Origin: JAENVU01 sp031422675
GTDB lineage: Bacteria > Actinomycetota > Acidimicrobiia > IMCC26256 > JAENVU01
Reading direction: 5' to 3'
Length of the DNA: 64,000 nt
NCBI GenBank assembly: GCA_031422675.1
Contig: JANPMG010000009.1
Coordinates: 33,416 to 97,415 of the forward strand
The notes under the pieces are model-generated. The model was not told the origin of the DNA, ran no database searches, and saw only the letters and a program-made list of their open reading frames with translations. Positions 17,054 through 25,413 of this stretch are shown here, one piece after another (the stretch's first letter is position 1; each line of letters begins with the position of its first letter). Position numbers and translations under genes: made by a program.

Positions 17054-18187
17054 ATGCGTACTCCCCTCTGCGACGACCTCGGCATCGAGTTCCCGATCTT
17101 CGCGTTCACCCACTGCCGGGACGTGGTCGTCGCGGTGTCGAAGGCGGGTGGGTTCGGGGTTCTCGGCGCGGTGGGGTTCAGTCCCGAACAACTCGAGATC
17201 GAGCTGCAATGGATCGACGAGCACATCGGCGATCGCCCCTACGGCGTCGACATCGTGATCCCGAACAAGTACGAAGGAATGGACGCGAACATGTCGGGCG
17301 ACGAGCTCGCGCAGATGTTGCGCGACATGGTTCCGCAGGAGAACCTCGACTTCGCCCGCAAGCTCCTTGCGGACCACGGCGTGCCGCTGCAGGACGAGAG
17401 CGAAGACAACACCATGCAGCTTCTCGGTTGGACCGAGGCCACCGCGACTCCGCAGGTCCAGGTCGCGCTCGAGCACCCGAAGATGACGCTGATCGCGAAC
17501 GCCCTCGGTACTCCACCGGCCGAGGTGATGGACCTCATCCACAACGCCGGTCGCAAGGTCGCCGCGCTCTGCGGCTCGCCGTACCAGGCGCGTAAACACG
17601 CCGACGCGGGCGTCGACATCATCATCGCCCAAGGAGGCGAGGGCGGCGGCCACTGCGGCGAAGTCGGCTCCATCGTCCTGTGGCCCCAGGTCGTCAAGGA
17701 GGTCGCCCCGGTGCCCGTACTCGCGGCGGGCGGGATCGGCAGCGGTGCGCAGATCGCCGCGGCGCTCGCGCTCGGCTGCCAGGGGGCCTGGTCGGGCTCC
17801 CAGTGGCTGATGGTCGAGGAGTCCGAGAACACCCCCGTCCAGCAGGCCGCTTACATCGGCGCGGGCTCGCGTGACACGGTGCGGAGTCGCTCGTTCACCG
17901 GCAAGCCGTGCCGCATGCTGCGCAACGACTGGACCGACGCGTGGGAGACGCCCGGCAACCCCGAGCCGCTCGGCATGCCGCTCCAGTACATGGTGTCGGG
18001 CATCGCCGTCGCCGCGACGCACCGGTATCCGGATCAGACCGTCGACGTTGCGTTCAACCCGGTCGGTCAGGTGGTGGGTCAGTTCGAGAAGGTGGAGAAG
18101 ACGGCCGCGGTCGTCGAACGGTGGGTCAACGAATACCTCGAGGCCACGGAGCATCTCACCGACCTGAACGCGGCCGCCGGCGCCTGA
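17054..18187 (+). CDS. Nitronate monooxygenase / NPD-like FMN enzyme
   Basis: A 377-aa FMN-binding TIM-barrel protein of the 2-nitropropane dioxygenase family. Seen: the N-terminal LGIEFPIFAFTHCRDVVVAVSKAGG, the FMN-phosphate loop VLAAGGIGSGAQIAAALALG, and IIAQGGEGGGHCGEVGS with the His-containing active-site loop. Members oxidise alkyl nitronates, or act as 2-enoyl reductase-like enzymes in lipid metabolism. This longer actinobacterial subgroup is functionally uncertain. The start ATG at 17054 has AGGAG at 17041-17045; the open frame continues upstream through the terminator region and is not coding. It stands alone between the hairpins and the convergent gene at 18223. Confidence 0.85.
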   Translation: MRTPLCDDLGIEFPIFAFTHCRDVVVAVSKAGGFGVLGAVGFSPEQLEIELQWIDEHIGDRPYGVDIVIPNKYEGMDANMSGDELAQMLRDMVPQENLDFARKLLADHGVPLQDESEDNTMQLLGWTEATATPQVQVALEHPKMTLIANALGTPPAEVMDLIHNAGRKVAALCGSPYQARKHADAGVDIIIAQGGEGGGHCGEVGSIVLWPQVVKEVAPVPVLAAGGIGSGAQIAAALALGCQGAWSGSQWLMVEESENTPVQQAAYIGAGSRDTVRSRSFTGKPCRMLRNDWTDAWETPGNPEPLGMPLQYMVSGIAVAATHRYPDQTVDVAFNPVGQVVGQFEKVEKTAAVVERWVNEYLEATEHLTDLNAAAGA

Positions 18188-18222
18188 GCACGAGCCGCAT
18201 CAGCCGCTGACGCGTCGGTCCG

Positions 18223-19275
18223 TCAGGGCAACGCGGCGGCGAGATCGCAGAGCGGCATGACGTTCCCCGCGTCGCCGATCATGTCGGCGTTGTAGCCGTT
18301 CTTGAAGAACGCGAACGACGTGCCCGTTTCCGGGTCGGCCCACGCCACCTGGAGGTATGCGCCGCCGTGCCCGAACGATCCGGGTGAGCATTCCTTGCCG
18401 AACATCGCGTACCGGAACTGATGCAACCCGTCGTCACCCGCGAGCACCAGCCCGAGCGAACGATTCACCGGGACGCCCATGAGCGGATCGTCGAACGTGG
18501 CGCGCACGCGCGTGCGAGCGTTATCGAGGACGTCGGCGTTCCAAAGGCCGTTCGGATCGCGTAGCAACGCTTGATAGAACTGCGCCATCGTGGCCGCGGT
18601 CATGATCCCGCCCCCGCCCGGTACCCCGGCGGCGCGCTGCGCCGGATCGTTCGCCACATCGAGCAGATCGATCGACTCGTCGAGTGGCCGCGCGCCGATC
18701 CGAACGCCGTCCACCACGTCACCCTGCTCGTCTGCCGGGATTCCGAGCAGGCGCGGCAGTCCGAGCGGCGCGGTGAGGCGTTGCTCGATCGCATCCCGGA
18801 AATCGAGACCGGTGGTGCGCTCGATGATGTCGATCAGTACCCAGTGCGCCGACGTTGCGTGGTACTCGAAGCGTGAACCGGGCTCCCACTCCAACTCCCA
18901 CCGCCCGAACGCGGCGCGCCGACGCTCGGGATCGGCGCCGTCCACCGGACCGACGAGCGCATTCGGGAATCCCGACGTGTGGAGCATGACCTGTTCGACG
19001 GTGATGGCGTTCTTGCCGCTCGTCCCGAACTCAGGGACGAACTCGGCGACGCGCTGCTCCGGCCGTACGAGCCCGTCACCGATCAGCAACCACACCATCG
19101 ACGCGACGATCGGCTTGGTCGCCGAGAACGCGCAGAAGCGGGACTCGTTCGTTGCGGTGCCGAAGGTCTCGAATGCCACCAGCTCGCCATCCCGTGCCAC
19201 CGCGAGCTGGCAGGCCGGCGTGAGCTTGTCCTCCACCAAACGCTGCGCGCGTCCGAGCAGCTCGTCCAGGCTCAT
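18223..19275 (-). CDS. Serine beta-lactamase-like hydrolase/esterase
   Basis: A 350-aa protein of the class C beta-lactamase/EstB family. The catalytic tetrad SATK (Ser51, Lys54) lies in FCAFSATKPIVASM. The second motif is YHATSAHWV, where YxN is expected, so Asn is replaced as in several esterases of this family. FGHGGAYLQVAW near the C-terminus serves as the HGG/KTG box. No signal peptide is visible, which points to a cytosolic esterase or peptidase rather than a resistance enzyme. It is divergent from the selenoperoxidase with 93 nt between starts. Confidence 0.85.
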   Translation of the reverse strand: MSLDELLGRAQRLVEDKLTPACQLAVARDGELVAFETFGTATNESRFCAFSATKPIVASMVWLLIGDGLVRPEQRVAEFVPEFGTSGKNAITVEQVMLHTSGFPNALVGPVDGADPERRRAAFGRWELEWEPGSRFEYHATSAHWVLIDIIERTTGLDFRDAIEQRLTAPLGLPRLLGIPADEQGDVVDGVRIGARPLDESIDLLDVANDPAQRAAGVPGGGGIMTAATMAQFYQALLRDPNGLWNADVLDNARTRVRATFDDPLMGVPVNRSLGLVLAGDDGLHQFRYAMFGKECSPGSFGHGGAYLQVAWADPETGTSFAFFKNGYNADMIGDAGNVMPLCDLAAALP

Positions 19276-19368
19276 GGAACGGAGCGTCGCGTACCGCTCC
19301 TCGCACCGTCAACCGCGGCCCGCCGGTATAGATGCACCGCGGCCGCCGGCGCGGGTACCGTCGGGCAC

Positions 19369-19848
19369 ATGACTCACATGTACGACCTCACGATGAAGTC
19401 GACCACCGGTGACGACGTCGACCTGTCCCAGTACCGCGGCCGCGTCGTCCTCTTCGTCAACGTCGCCAGTTTCTGAGGGCTGACGCCCCAGTACGCAGGT
19501 CTGCGTACGTTGCATGAAGCACACGAAGCATCAGGTTTCAGTGTTCTCGCCTTCCCGTGCAATCAGTTCGGGGAGCAAGAACCCGGAACCGACGCGGAAA
19601 TCCTCGAGTTCGCCACGTCCAAATACGACGTGACCTTCCCGATCTTCAGCAAGATCGAGGTCAACGGCGACGGCGCCTGCGAGCTGTACCAGTGGTTGCG
19701 CTCTGCACAACCCGGAGACACCGACTCCGATGCCATCACGTGGAACTTCGAGAAGTTCCTCGTGGACCGGGACGGCAACGTCGTTGCACGATTCGGTCCC
19801 GCGGTCACGCCCGAGGAGATCGAACCGCACGTCGCCGCGTTGCTGTAG
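19369..19848 (+). CDS. Glutathione peroxidase family selenoprotein (in-frame TGA as selenocysteine)
   Basis: Reads as 159 residues if the TGA at 19474-19476 (codon 36) is decoded as selenocysteine. The frame before it ends in LFVNVASF and resumes as GLTPQYAGL after the TGA, exactly where GPx proteins have Cys or Sec in NVAS-x-C-GLTPQY. The other catalytic residues are intact: Gln in FPCNQFGEQEPG and Trp-Asn in WNFEKFLVDRDG. A SECIS-like hairpin follows the TGA. Intact downstream coding and a normal family length argue against a pseudogene. It would reduce peroxides with thioredoxin or another thiol. The start could be ATG 19369 or ATG 19378. Confidence 0.9.
19474..19508 (+). promoter_or_regulatory. 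Bacterial SECIS-like element with Sec-TGA
   Basis: TGA (19474-19476) is followed by GTACGCAG-GT-CTGCGTAC (19491-19508), an 8-bp perfect stem with a GU apex 22-23 nt after the TGA. The inner GCAGGTCTGC is the same apical sequence I recall from the E. coli fdhF SECIS, which SelB recognises. Position and structure fit a bacterial selenocysteine insertion element inside the coding region. Confidence 0.85.
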
Positions 19849-19875
19849 CGCGCCACCGGCTTCGGTCGGCGCGCG

Positions 19876-21423
19876 CTACTTCCAGCGGCGGCGGGTTCCG
19901 GCCAGCTCCTGCGCGTAGCCGGCGACCGAGGCCACCGAGCAGAGGGCCTGGTAGAGCAGCAGGAAGGCGACGTAGCCGATCCGGTTCTTCCGCACGCGCA
20001 AGTCGAGCGGGGCGAAGACCTTGCGCCGCTGGTGCAAGCGCAGTCCCCCATAGACGAACGCCGTGAGCGGCAGCACCAGCAACGTCCACACGCCCACGAT
20101 GATCGGGACACCGATCGCGCACAGCACGAGCCCGGGCAGGAACACGCCGACGTAGGCGAGGTCGAGCAGCGGGATCAACAGGTCGATCCCGGCGATGAGC
20201 TTGGTGAAACCACCGGGCTGGCGCCAGGGTGGCACCGTCCGCAGTCCCTCGAACATGCCGCGGGCCCAGCGCGCGCGCTGGCGCATGAAGTGCCGCACAC
20301 TCGTCGGCACATCGGTGAACGCGATCGCCGTCGGCTCGAAATACACGCGGCCGCCGTCGGCGAGGAGCCGCCACGTCACCACGATGTCCTCACCGATCGC
20401 ATCCGGCCAGCCGCCCACCTTGCGAATCTCCTCGGTCCGATAGAGCGAGAACGCACCCTGGGCAACGAGCGTGCTCTGGTACAGACCCTGGACCCGCTTC
20501 ACGACCGTGATCCCGAGGTAGTAGTCCCATTCCTGCATGCGCGTCAGCAGGTTGTCGCGCGAGTTGCGCACCAACACCGAACCGGCCACGGCCACCGTGT
20601 CGGGCGGTGCGGATTCCAACCGCGACACGAGCCGGCGCACTGCTTCTCGGTGGAGCAGCGTGTCGGCGTCCACGGTGATCACGTAGGCCGTCGAGATGTT
20701 GGCGAGCGCCGCGTTCAACGCATGGGCCTTGCCGGGCTCGGACTCGTGGACGACCTCGAGGTGAATGCCCAGCTCCGCCGCAACCTGTTCGGCGACCATG
20801 CACGTACCGTCGGTGGAACCGTTATCGGCGAGCACGATCGTGATCGGTCCGGCGTAGTCACTCGCCGCGGCGCGACGAATCGTGTCGGCGATACCCGCCT
20901 CCTCGTTCCGGGCGGCGATCACGATCGAGACACCGGTGGTGGGGCTGTAAACCGTGAGCGGTGGCTGGCGATCGAGAACTGCCGAGATCGCGAGGAACGC
21001 CACCAGGAATCCGGGGATGAACGCCAGCAGTCCGATGACAACCCACGCGAACGTCACACCGACATCGGCAGCGAGCTCGTCGTGCCACGGGACGGAGAGA
21101 TACACCGAGACACCGAGCCACATGCCGGCCACCACCAGGGCCAGCACCAGCTTCGCCGCCACCGGGATGTACAACCGCCGACGGCGCACAGGCTCGGGCG
21201 CGAGGTCCGGTCGCGCGGCCGGAGGCCCGAGTGCCACTTTCGGTGTGAACATGACCGCGGTCGATTCCCGAACCGTTTCGCCGGTTTCGGGCGCGCGGGC
21301 GCGCACGGGTTCCGATTCGGTGTCGACCGCGCCGGTGTCGATATTCCCCGGCTCCAGATGGGACAAACCATGCGGCTGGATCGGCAGAACCAGTCGGCGC
21401 CTGAACGACGCGATCATCGCCAC
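19876..21423 (-). CDS. Membrane glycosyltransferase family 2 (poly-GlcNAc/cellulose synthase-like)
   Basis: A 515-aa processive-type GT2. A Ser/Thr/Arg-rich N-terminus precedes two membrane helices (about 95-150), then the GT-A domain: ARNEEAGIADTIRR, LADNGSTDGT, VDADTLL (DxD), GEDIVVTWRL and QRARWARGMFE (QxxRW). C-terminal helices follow (LLIPLLDLAYVGVFLPGLVL and others). Such enzymes polymerise UDP-sugars into poly-N-acetylglucosamine-like polymers and thread them across the membrane. The start may be GTG 21423 or ATG 21417. It is divergent from the lipoprotein gene at 21479. The acceptor and polymer are unknown. Confidence 0.85.
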   Translation of the reverse strand: MAMIASFRRRLVLPIQPHGLSHLEPGNIDTGAVDTESEPVRARAPETGETVRESTAVMFTPKVALGPPAARPDLAPEPVRRRRLYIPVAAKLVLALVVAGMWLGVSVYLSVPWHDELAADVGVTFAWVVIGLLAFIPGFLVAFLAISAVLDRQPPLTVYSPTTGVSIVIAARNEEAGIADTIRRAAASDYAGPITIVLADNGSTDGTCMVAEQVAAELGIHLEVVHESEPGKAHALNAALANISTAYVITVDADTLLHREAVRRLVSRLESAPPDTVAVAGSVLVRNSRDNLLTRMQEWDYYLGITVVKRVQGLYQSTLVAQGAFSLYRTEEIRKVGGWPDAIGEDIVVTWRLLADGGRVYFEPTAIAFTDVPTSVRHFMRQRARWARGMFEGLRTVPPWRQPGGFTKLIAGIDLLIPLLDLAYVGVFLPGLVLCAIGVPIIVGVWTLLVLPLTAFVYGGLRLHQRRKVFAPLDLRVRKNRIGYVAFLLLYQALCSVASVAGYAQELAGTRRRWK

Positions 21424-21478
21424 GAAGTACGGTGCAATCCGTCTATATCGCCGAGACCAGGAGCAAGGGGCATACTCA

Positions 21479-22474
21479 ATGCACCCCCGTGGCTCAACCC
21501 GCAGGATTACGACGGGCTGCCTGCTCGTCGTCGCCGTGGTGACGGCGAGCGCCTGCTCAGATGACGGGAATCAGAAACTGCCCCAGCAAAAGCCCAGTCC
21601 ACGCAACGGGTCCAACCCCGCGCCGGACACCGCTCCGCCGCCCACCACGCTCGCCGCGCCGTTGGGGCCGATCACGGCCGGCGCGAGTGGATCTTTCGAG
21701 TTCACCGAGTACGCGCCGCTCGAGGATCGGCCGATCACCGTGTGGTTCGACGCGCCGGAAGATCTCAGATCGGCCCGCGTGCTCGTGGTCATGCACGGTC
21801 AGCAGCGCAACGGCGAGGAGTACCGAGACGAGTGGGCCCCCTACGCCCGCCGCCAGGGTGCGCTGCTCATCGTGCCCGAGTTCTCGGACGAGTTCTATCC
21901 CGGCCCCGAGCGGTACAACCAGGGGAACATCTCCGGCGACGACGGCGAGCTGAATGCGGAGTCCGAATGGAGCTTTTCCGCGATCGAACCGCTCTTCGAC
22001 CACGTCCGGTCGCTCACCCAGAACCAGAGCCCGGGCTACGTCATCTACGGACACTCGGCGGGGGCGCAGTTCGTGCACCGGTTCATGTTGATGAAGCCGA
22101 CGAATCGGGTGACTCGCGCCGTGAGCGCGAACGCAGGTTGGTACACCGCGCCGCAGACCGACGTGGCGTTTCCGTACGGTCTGGCCGCCAGCCCATCCAC
22201 GAACGCCAGTCTCCGTCGTGCACTGGCCGCGCCCCTCACCGTGCTGCTCGGAGAGCGTGACGTCGAGACTGACAGCGACAATCTCCGCCAGACGCCGGAG
22301 GCCGACCGGCAGGGGTCCAACCGACTTGCCCGCGGGCGCTTTTTCTTCTCCGCCGGGCGAGAGAAGGCCGCCGAACTCGGGACGGCGTTCGGCTGGGAAA
22401 TCCAGACCGTGCCCGGGGCCGAGCACTCGGATATCGAGATGGCGCCGGCCGCCGCCGCCATCCTGTTGCCGTAG
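21479..22474 (+). CDS. Lipoprotein alpha/beta hydrolase (paralogue of the 27999-29141 gene)
   Basis: A 331-aa lipid-anchored hydrolase. The signal peptide ends in lipobox TASAC, then a Pro/Thr-rich linker. The catalytic part has VLVVMHGQQRNGEEYRD (oxyanion region), VIYGHSAGAQFVHRFM (Ser elbow) and VPGAEHSDIE (His). SASEC-like depolymerase/feruloyl-esterase relatives share this layout, and the substrate is unknown. AGGAGCAAGGGG precedes the ATG at 21479. It is closely similar along its length to the gene at 27999-29141, which points the other way, so the two frame the intervening 5.5 kb. Confidence 0.85.
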   Translation: MHPRGSTRRITTGCLLVVAVVTASACSDDGNQKLPQQKPSPRNGSNPAPDTAPPPTTLAAPLGPITAGASGSFEFTEYAPLEDRPITVWFDAPEDLRSARVLVVMHGQQRNGEEYRDEWAPYARRQGALLIVPEFSDEFYPGPERYNQGNISGDDGELNAESEWSFSAIEPLFDHVRSLTQNQSPGYVIYGHSAGAQFVHRFMLMKPTNRVTRAVSANAGWYTAPQTDVAFPYGLAASPSTNASLRRALAAPLTVLLGERDVETDSDNLRQTPEADRQGSNRLARGRFFFSAGREKAAELGTAFGWEIQTVPGAEHSDIEMAPAAAAILLP

Positions 22475-22537
22475 AAACACCGACCCGCCGGAACGAGCGC
22501 CCGGCGCACGGGGATCTCTGCGATCAGGCGGCGCTCG

Positions 22538-23719
22538 TCAAACCTGACGACGCAAACGCAGGTTCAGCTCCGCGCCGTCACCACGGACGACGGCCTTGGG
22601 ATTGAGCGATCCCAGGAGTGCGACCACCTGTCCGGCGTCGCACGGCCGGGGTTGGTAGGAAACGACTGCGTTGTCGGTCTGGATGCACTTCATGCGAATC
22701 GCCAGCCGGTCCCGGGCACCGAACGAAGTGGTCAGCACCAGTCCGTAGCCGGGCGCCGCATCCGTAAATCTTCCCGGCGTCGTAAACACGTAGTTGCCGA
22801 TCGAGTACACCACCGGCATGCCGTCGATGATCTCGATCGGCTGGACGACGTGCGGATGCAGCCCAATCACGAGGTCATAGCCCGCGGCGGCAAAGGCTCG
22901 GGCCAGCATCCGTTGGCGAACGTCGACCGGGGCGTAGTTCTCGCCCCACTGCACGTGAGCCACGACCCGATCCGCACCCGCCCGCCGGGCGAGCTGGATG
23001 CCATCCGCGATGCTCGTGGCGTTGAGCTGGTGGATGCCCGGGCGATCGCTCCGCGCGATGTTGAGGCCGCTGTCGTCCGCGAACCCGACGACGGCAATGG
23101 TCCCGGCATCGGAGTCCACGAGCAGCGGCAGCCGTGCCTTCGTATCGTCGGCGCCTGCGCCGAAGGTCTTCACCCCGGCGCCCCGAAAGTTCCTGATGGT
23201 GTCGGTCAAACCGGTCGGGCCGTAGTCCAACACGTGATTGTTGGAGAGAGAAACCGCATCGATTCCGGCGGCGGCGAACGCACTCGCGGTTCGGGGCTGG
23301 GCCTTGTAGATGAACCGCTGCAGCGGATCGAAAGCCTGCCCATGATTCGTGAGCGGACCTTCCGCGTTGGCAATCACGACATCGGAATCCGCGGGCGGCT
23401 GGACGAGGGCGGCCGGCCAGTTCACGCCGTTGAGATCGAGGAGCGGTTGGCCGGCATCGCCGAGCAAGGTGTCGCCGAGCCAAGTGATCGACACGCCCTT
23501 GCCGGTTCCCGGCACCGAGACGCGCGGCGCGCCCTCCGCAAGATTGGCGACGGACTCGTTCGCCGTCGCCGCCACGACGATCCCAATACAGAGGGTGCCC
23601 GCAACCACGAGCGCGATCGTTACTCGGCGCAAACTACGGGGCAGCCGCCGACGGCGACGACGTTGCGTCGACCTGACCCGCGATGGGGTCCGGGAAGTTC
23701 GCGCGGTTCTCCGAGTCAC
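22538..23719 (-). CDS. CapA-family protein (poly-gamma-glutamate/capsule-type metallophosphatase fold)
   Basis: A 393-aa protein anchored by an N-terminal helix after a very basic stretch (QRRRRRRLPRSLRR, then VTIALVVAGTLCIGIVVAA). The CapA fold signatures are ITWLGDTLLGD, VVIANAEGPLT, SLSNNHVLDYGPTG and VIGLHPHVVQPIEI. In Bacillus, CapA/PgsA takes part in poly-gamma-glutamate synthesis or export. Here no CapB/CapC ligase genes are near. It is the last gene of a three-gene operon with 4-bp overlaps (P-loop protein, ABC exporter, CapA). Two Cys near the C-terminus (MKCIQTDNAVV, RPCDAGQ) may form a disulfide outside the membrane. Confidence 0.85.
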   Translation of the reverse strand: MTRRTARTSRTPSRVRSTQRRRRRRLPRSLRRVTIALVVAGTLCIGIVVAATANESVANLAEGAPRVSVPGTGKGVSITWLGDTLLGDAGQPLLDLNGVNWPAALVQPPADSDVVIANAEGPLTNHGQAFDPLQRFIYKAQPRTASAFAAAGIDAVSLSNNHVLDYGPTGLTDTIRNFRGAGVKTFGAGADDTKARLPLLVDSDAGTIAVVGFADDSGLNIARSDRPGIHQLNATSIADGIQLARRAGADRVVAHVQWGENYAPVDVRQRMLARAFAAAGYDLVIGLHPHVVQPIEIIDGMPVVYSIGNYVFTTPGRFTDAAPGYGLVLTTSFGARDRLAIRMKCIQTDNAVVSYQPRPCDAGQVVALLGSLNPKAVVRGDGAELNLRLRRQV

Positions 23720-25413
23720 GAACGTAGACGGTCCGCTTCGATGGTGTGGGCAGAACGATTCCGCGCCCGATACTCCTCCGCCGAGAGGTACTCCTGAACT
23801 CGCCCGTTCGCCATCACGCAGACATGGTCGGCGATCGCGATCTCAGCCGGGTCGTGGGTCACCAACAGGACTGTGCCGCGATAGTGAGCGACGACGCGCC
23901 GGAAGAGTTCCATGGTCGCGGCGTCGAGATTGCTCGTGGGCTCGTCGAGCAACAGGAGCCGAGGATTGCCGAAGATCGCGCGCCCGAGCGCGATGCGCTG
24001 GCGTTGGCCGGCGCTGAGGTTCGTCCCACCCTCAGTCAGCCATGCCCCCAAGCCTTCCGGTCGTTCCGCGAAGATCTCGTCGATGCGACAGCTCATCACC
24101 ACTCGTTCGAGCTGCTCATCGGTGGCGTCGCGATATCGGTAGGACAAGTTTCGACGGATGGTCCCCCGCATCAACGGAAGGTCCGGGCTCACGAACCCCA
24201 TCGCACGGTAGGTGGATCGCCGCGTGCATTCGGCCAGCAGCTGATCGTCGATGACGATGTCGCCGGTATCCGGCTCGACAAATCGAGCGAGGAGCGACAG
24301 CAACGTCGACTTGCCCGCACCGTTGGGACCGGTGATGGCAACGATCTCGCCACCCGCGACGGTCAGGGAGACATTGTGGAGCGCACCTTCGACCGTGACG
24401 TTCCGGAACTCCACCTGGCCGGCCCGAGGCCGCAGCGCCACCATGTTCGGGCCATCCTCGGGCTGGATGGCGCGATTGAAGAAGTCGTTCAACTTGCGCC
24501 GGGATACCTGCCCCGCAGGCCAGTACTCGTTCACTCGCCCGAGAACGCGGATCGGTCCGCTCAGGAACCGGACGGCGGTGATCGCCGCAACGATGTCCGC
24601 CAAAGTCGCCTGCTTGCGGGGGATCGCGTACACGCCCACGATGACCACGGCGCACACTGCGAGGGATCCGGCACCGGAGGAAATGGCGCGCAGCCGACCG
24701 CGCGTCGCCACCATCCGGATGTCGGCCTGAATGAGGTCGTGGCTCTGAGTGGCGAGCCGCGAACGTTCACCCGCCACCCGCCCGAACACCTGGACCACCG
24801 CGAGCGAGCGGATCTGTTCGATGATGTTGCTGGCCAACAACGACCGACGCCACCGGACGGCTCGGGTGGCTCGACGAACCCGATCGCTTGCGGCGAGCGA
24901 TATGGCTGCGCCGACGAACAGGACCCCGATGACGGCAACCGCGGCGAGCACGCTGGTGAAGAACAGCACGACGACGCCACCGGTGACGGTGAGCGCGTTG
25001 ACGATGCCGCGGGCGAGACCCCGGCTGAGCCAGGTCCGCAGGCTGGACAGGTCGCCGGTGAAGCGCAGGATCAAGGCTCCCTGCGACGAACGCAGCACCG
25101 AGCGTGGCGACATGGCGGTCAAATGTCGGTGCAGATCCACTCGGATCCGACCCACTGCGTCGTAGCCGGCGGTCTCGGCCACCGTGAACTCGGCGCCGCG
25201 GGCGACGGCGAGAACGATCGACACGGCGATCAGCAGCGCCACGGTCACCGTGAGATCGCTCGATCGGACCGCCGGACCGGAAAGCCGCCCAATGGCTTGA
25301 TGGATCAGCAGCACGAAGGCGACGACACTCCCGCCCTGGATCAGTCCGATGATGACGAGCTTGACGAGGTCGCGCCGGGTGATGGTGAACGATCGCGTCC
25401 TGCGTGCGCTCAC
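23716..25413 (-). CDS. ABC exporter, fused transmembrane and ATPase domains
   Basis: A 565-aa half-transporter: six predicted helices in residues ~15-310 (TLVKLVIIGLIQGGSVVAFV-like first helix), then the nucleotide-binding domain. Walker A is GPNGAGKSTLL, the signature NLSAGQRQRIALGRAI, Walker B PRLLLLDEPTSNLD, and the H-loop VTHDPAEIA. Such proteins form homodimers that export lipids, peptides or drugs. It overlaps both neighbours by 4 bp, so it is probably made with the P-loop protein and CapA and may move the product of that operon. The cargo is unknown. Confidence 0.9.
   Translation of the reverse strand: MSARRTRSFTITRRDLVKLVIIGLIQGGSVVAFVLLIHQAIGRLSGPAVRSSDLTVTVALLIAVSIVLAVARGAEFTVAETAGYDAVGRIRVDLHRHLTAMSPRSVLRSSQGALILRFTGDLSSLRTWLSRGLARGIVNALTVTGGVVVLFFTSVLAAVAVIGVLFVGAAISLAASDRVRRATRAVRWRRSLLASNIIEQIRSLAVVQVFGRVAGERSRLATQSHDLIQADIRMVATRGRLRAISSGAGSLAVCAVVIVGVYAIPRKQATLADIVAAITAVRFLSGPIRVLGRVNEYWPAGQVSRRKLNDFFNRAIQPEDGPNMVALRPRAGQVEFRNVTVEGALHNVSLTVAGGEIVAITGPNGAGKSTLLSLLARFVEPDTGDIVIDDQLLAECTRRSTYRAMGFVSPDLPLMRGTIRRNLSYRYRDATDEQLERVVMSCRIDEIFAERPEGLGAWLTEGGTNLSAGQRQRIALGRAIFGNPRLLLLDEPTSNLDAATMELFRRVVAHYRGTVLLVTHDPAEIAIADHVCVMANGRVQEYLSAEEYRARNRSAHTIEADRLRS

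Noticed and set aside
19369..19848. Glutathione peroxidase as a pseudogene broken by a nonsense codon
   Set aside because: The stop is exactly at the catalytic position, is TGA, is followed by a SECIS-like hairpin, and the rest of the frame is intact.
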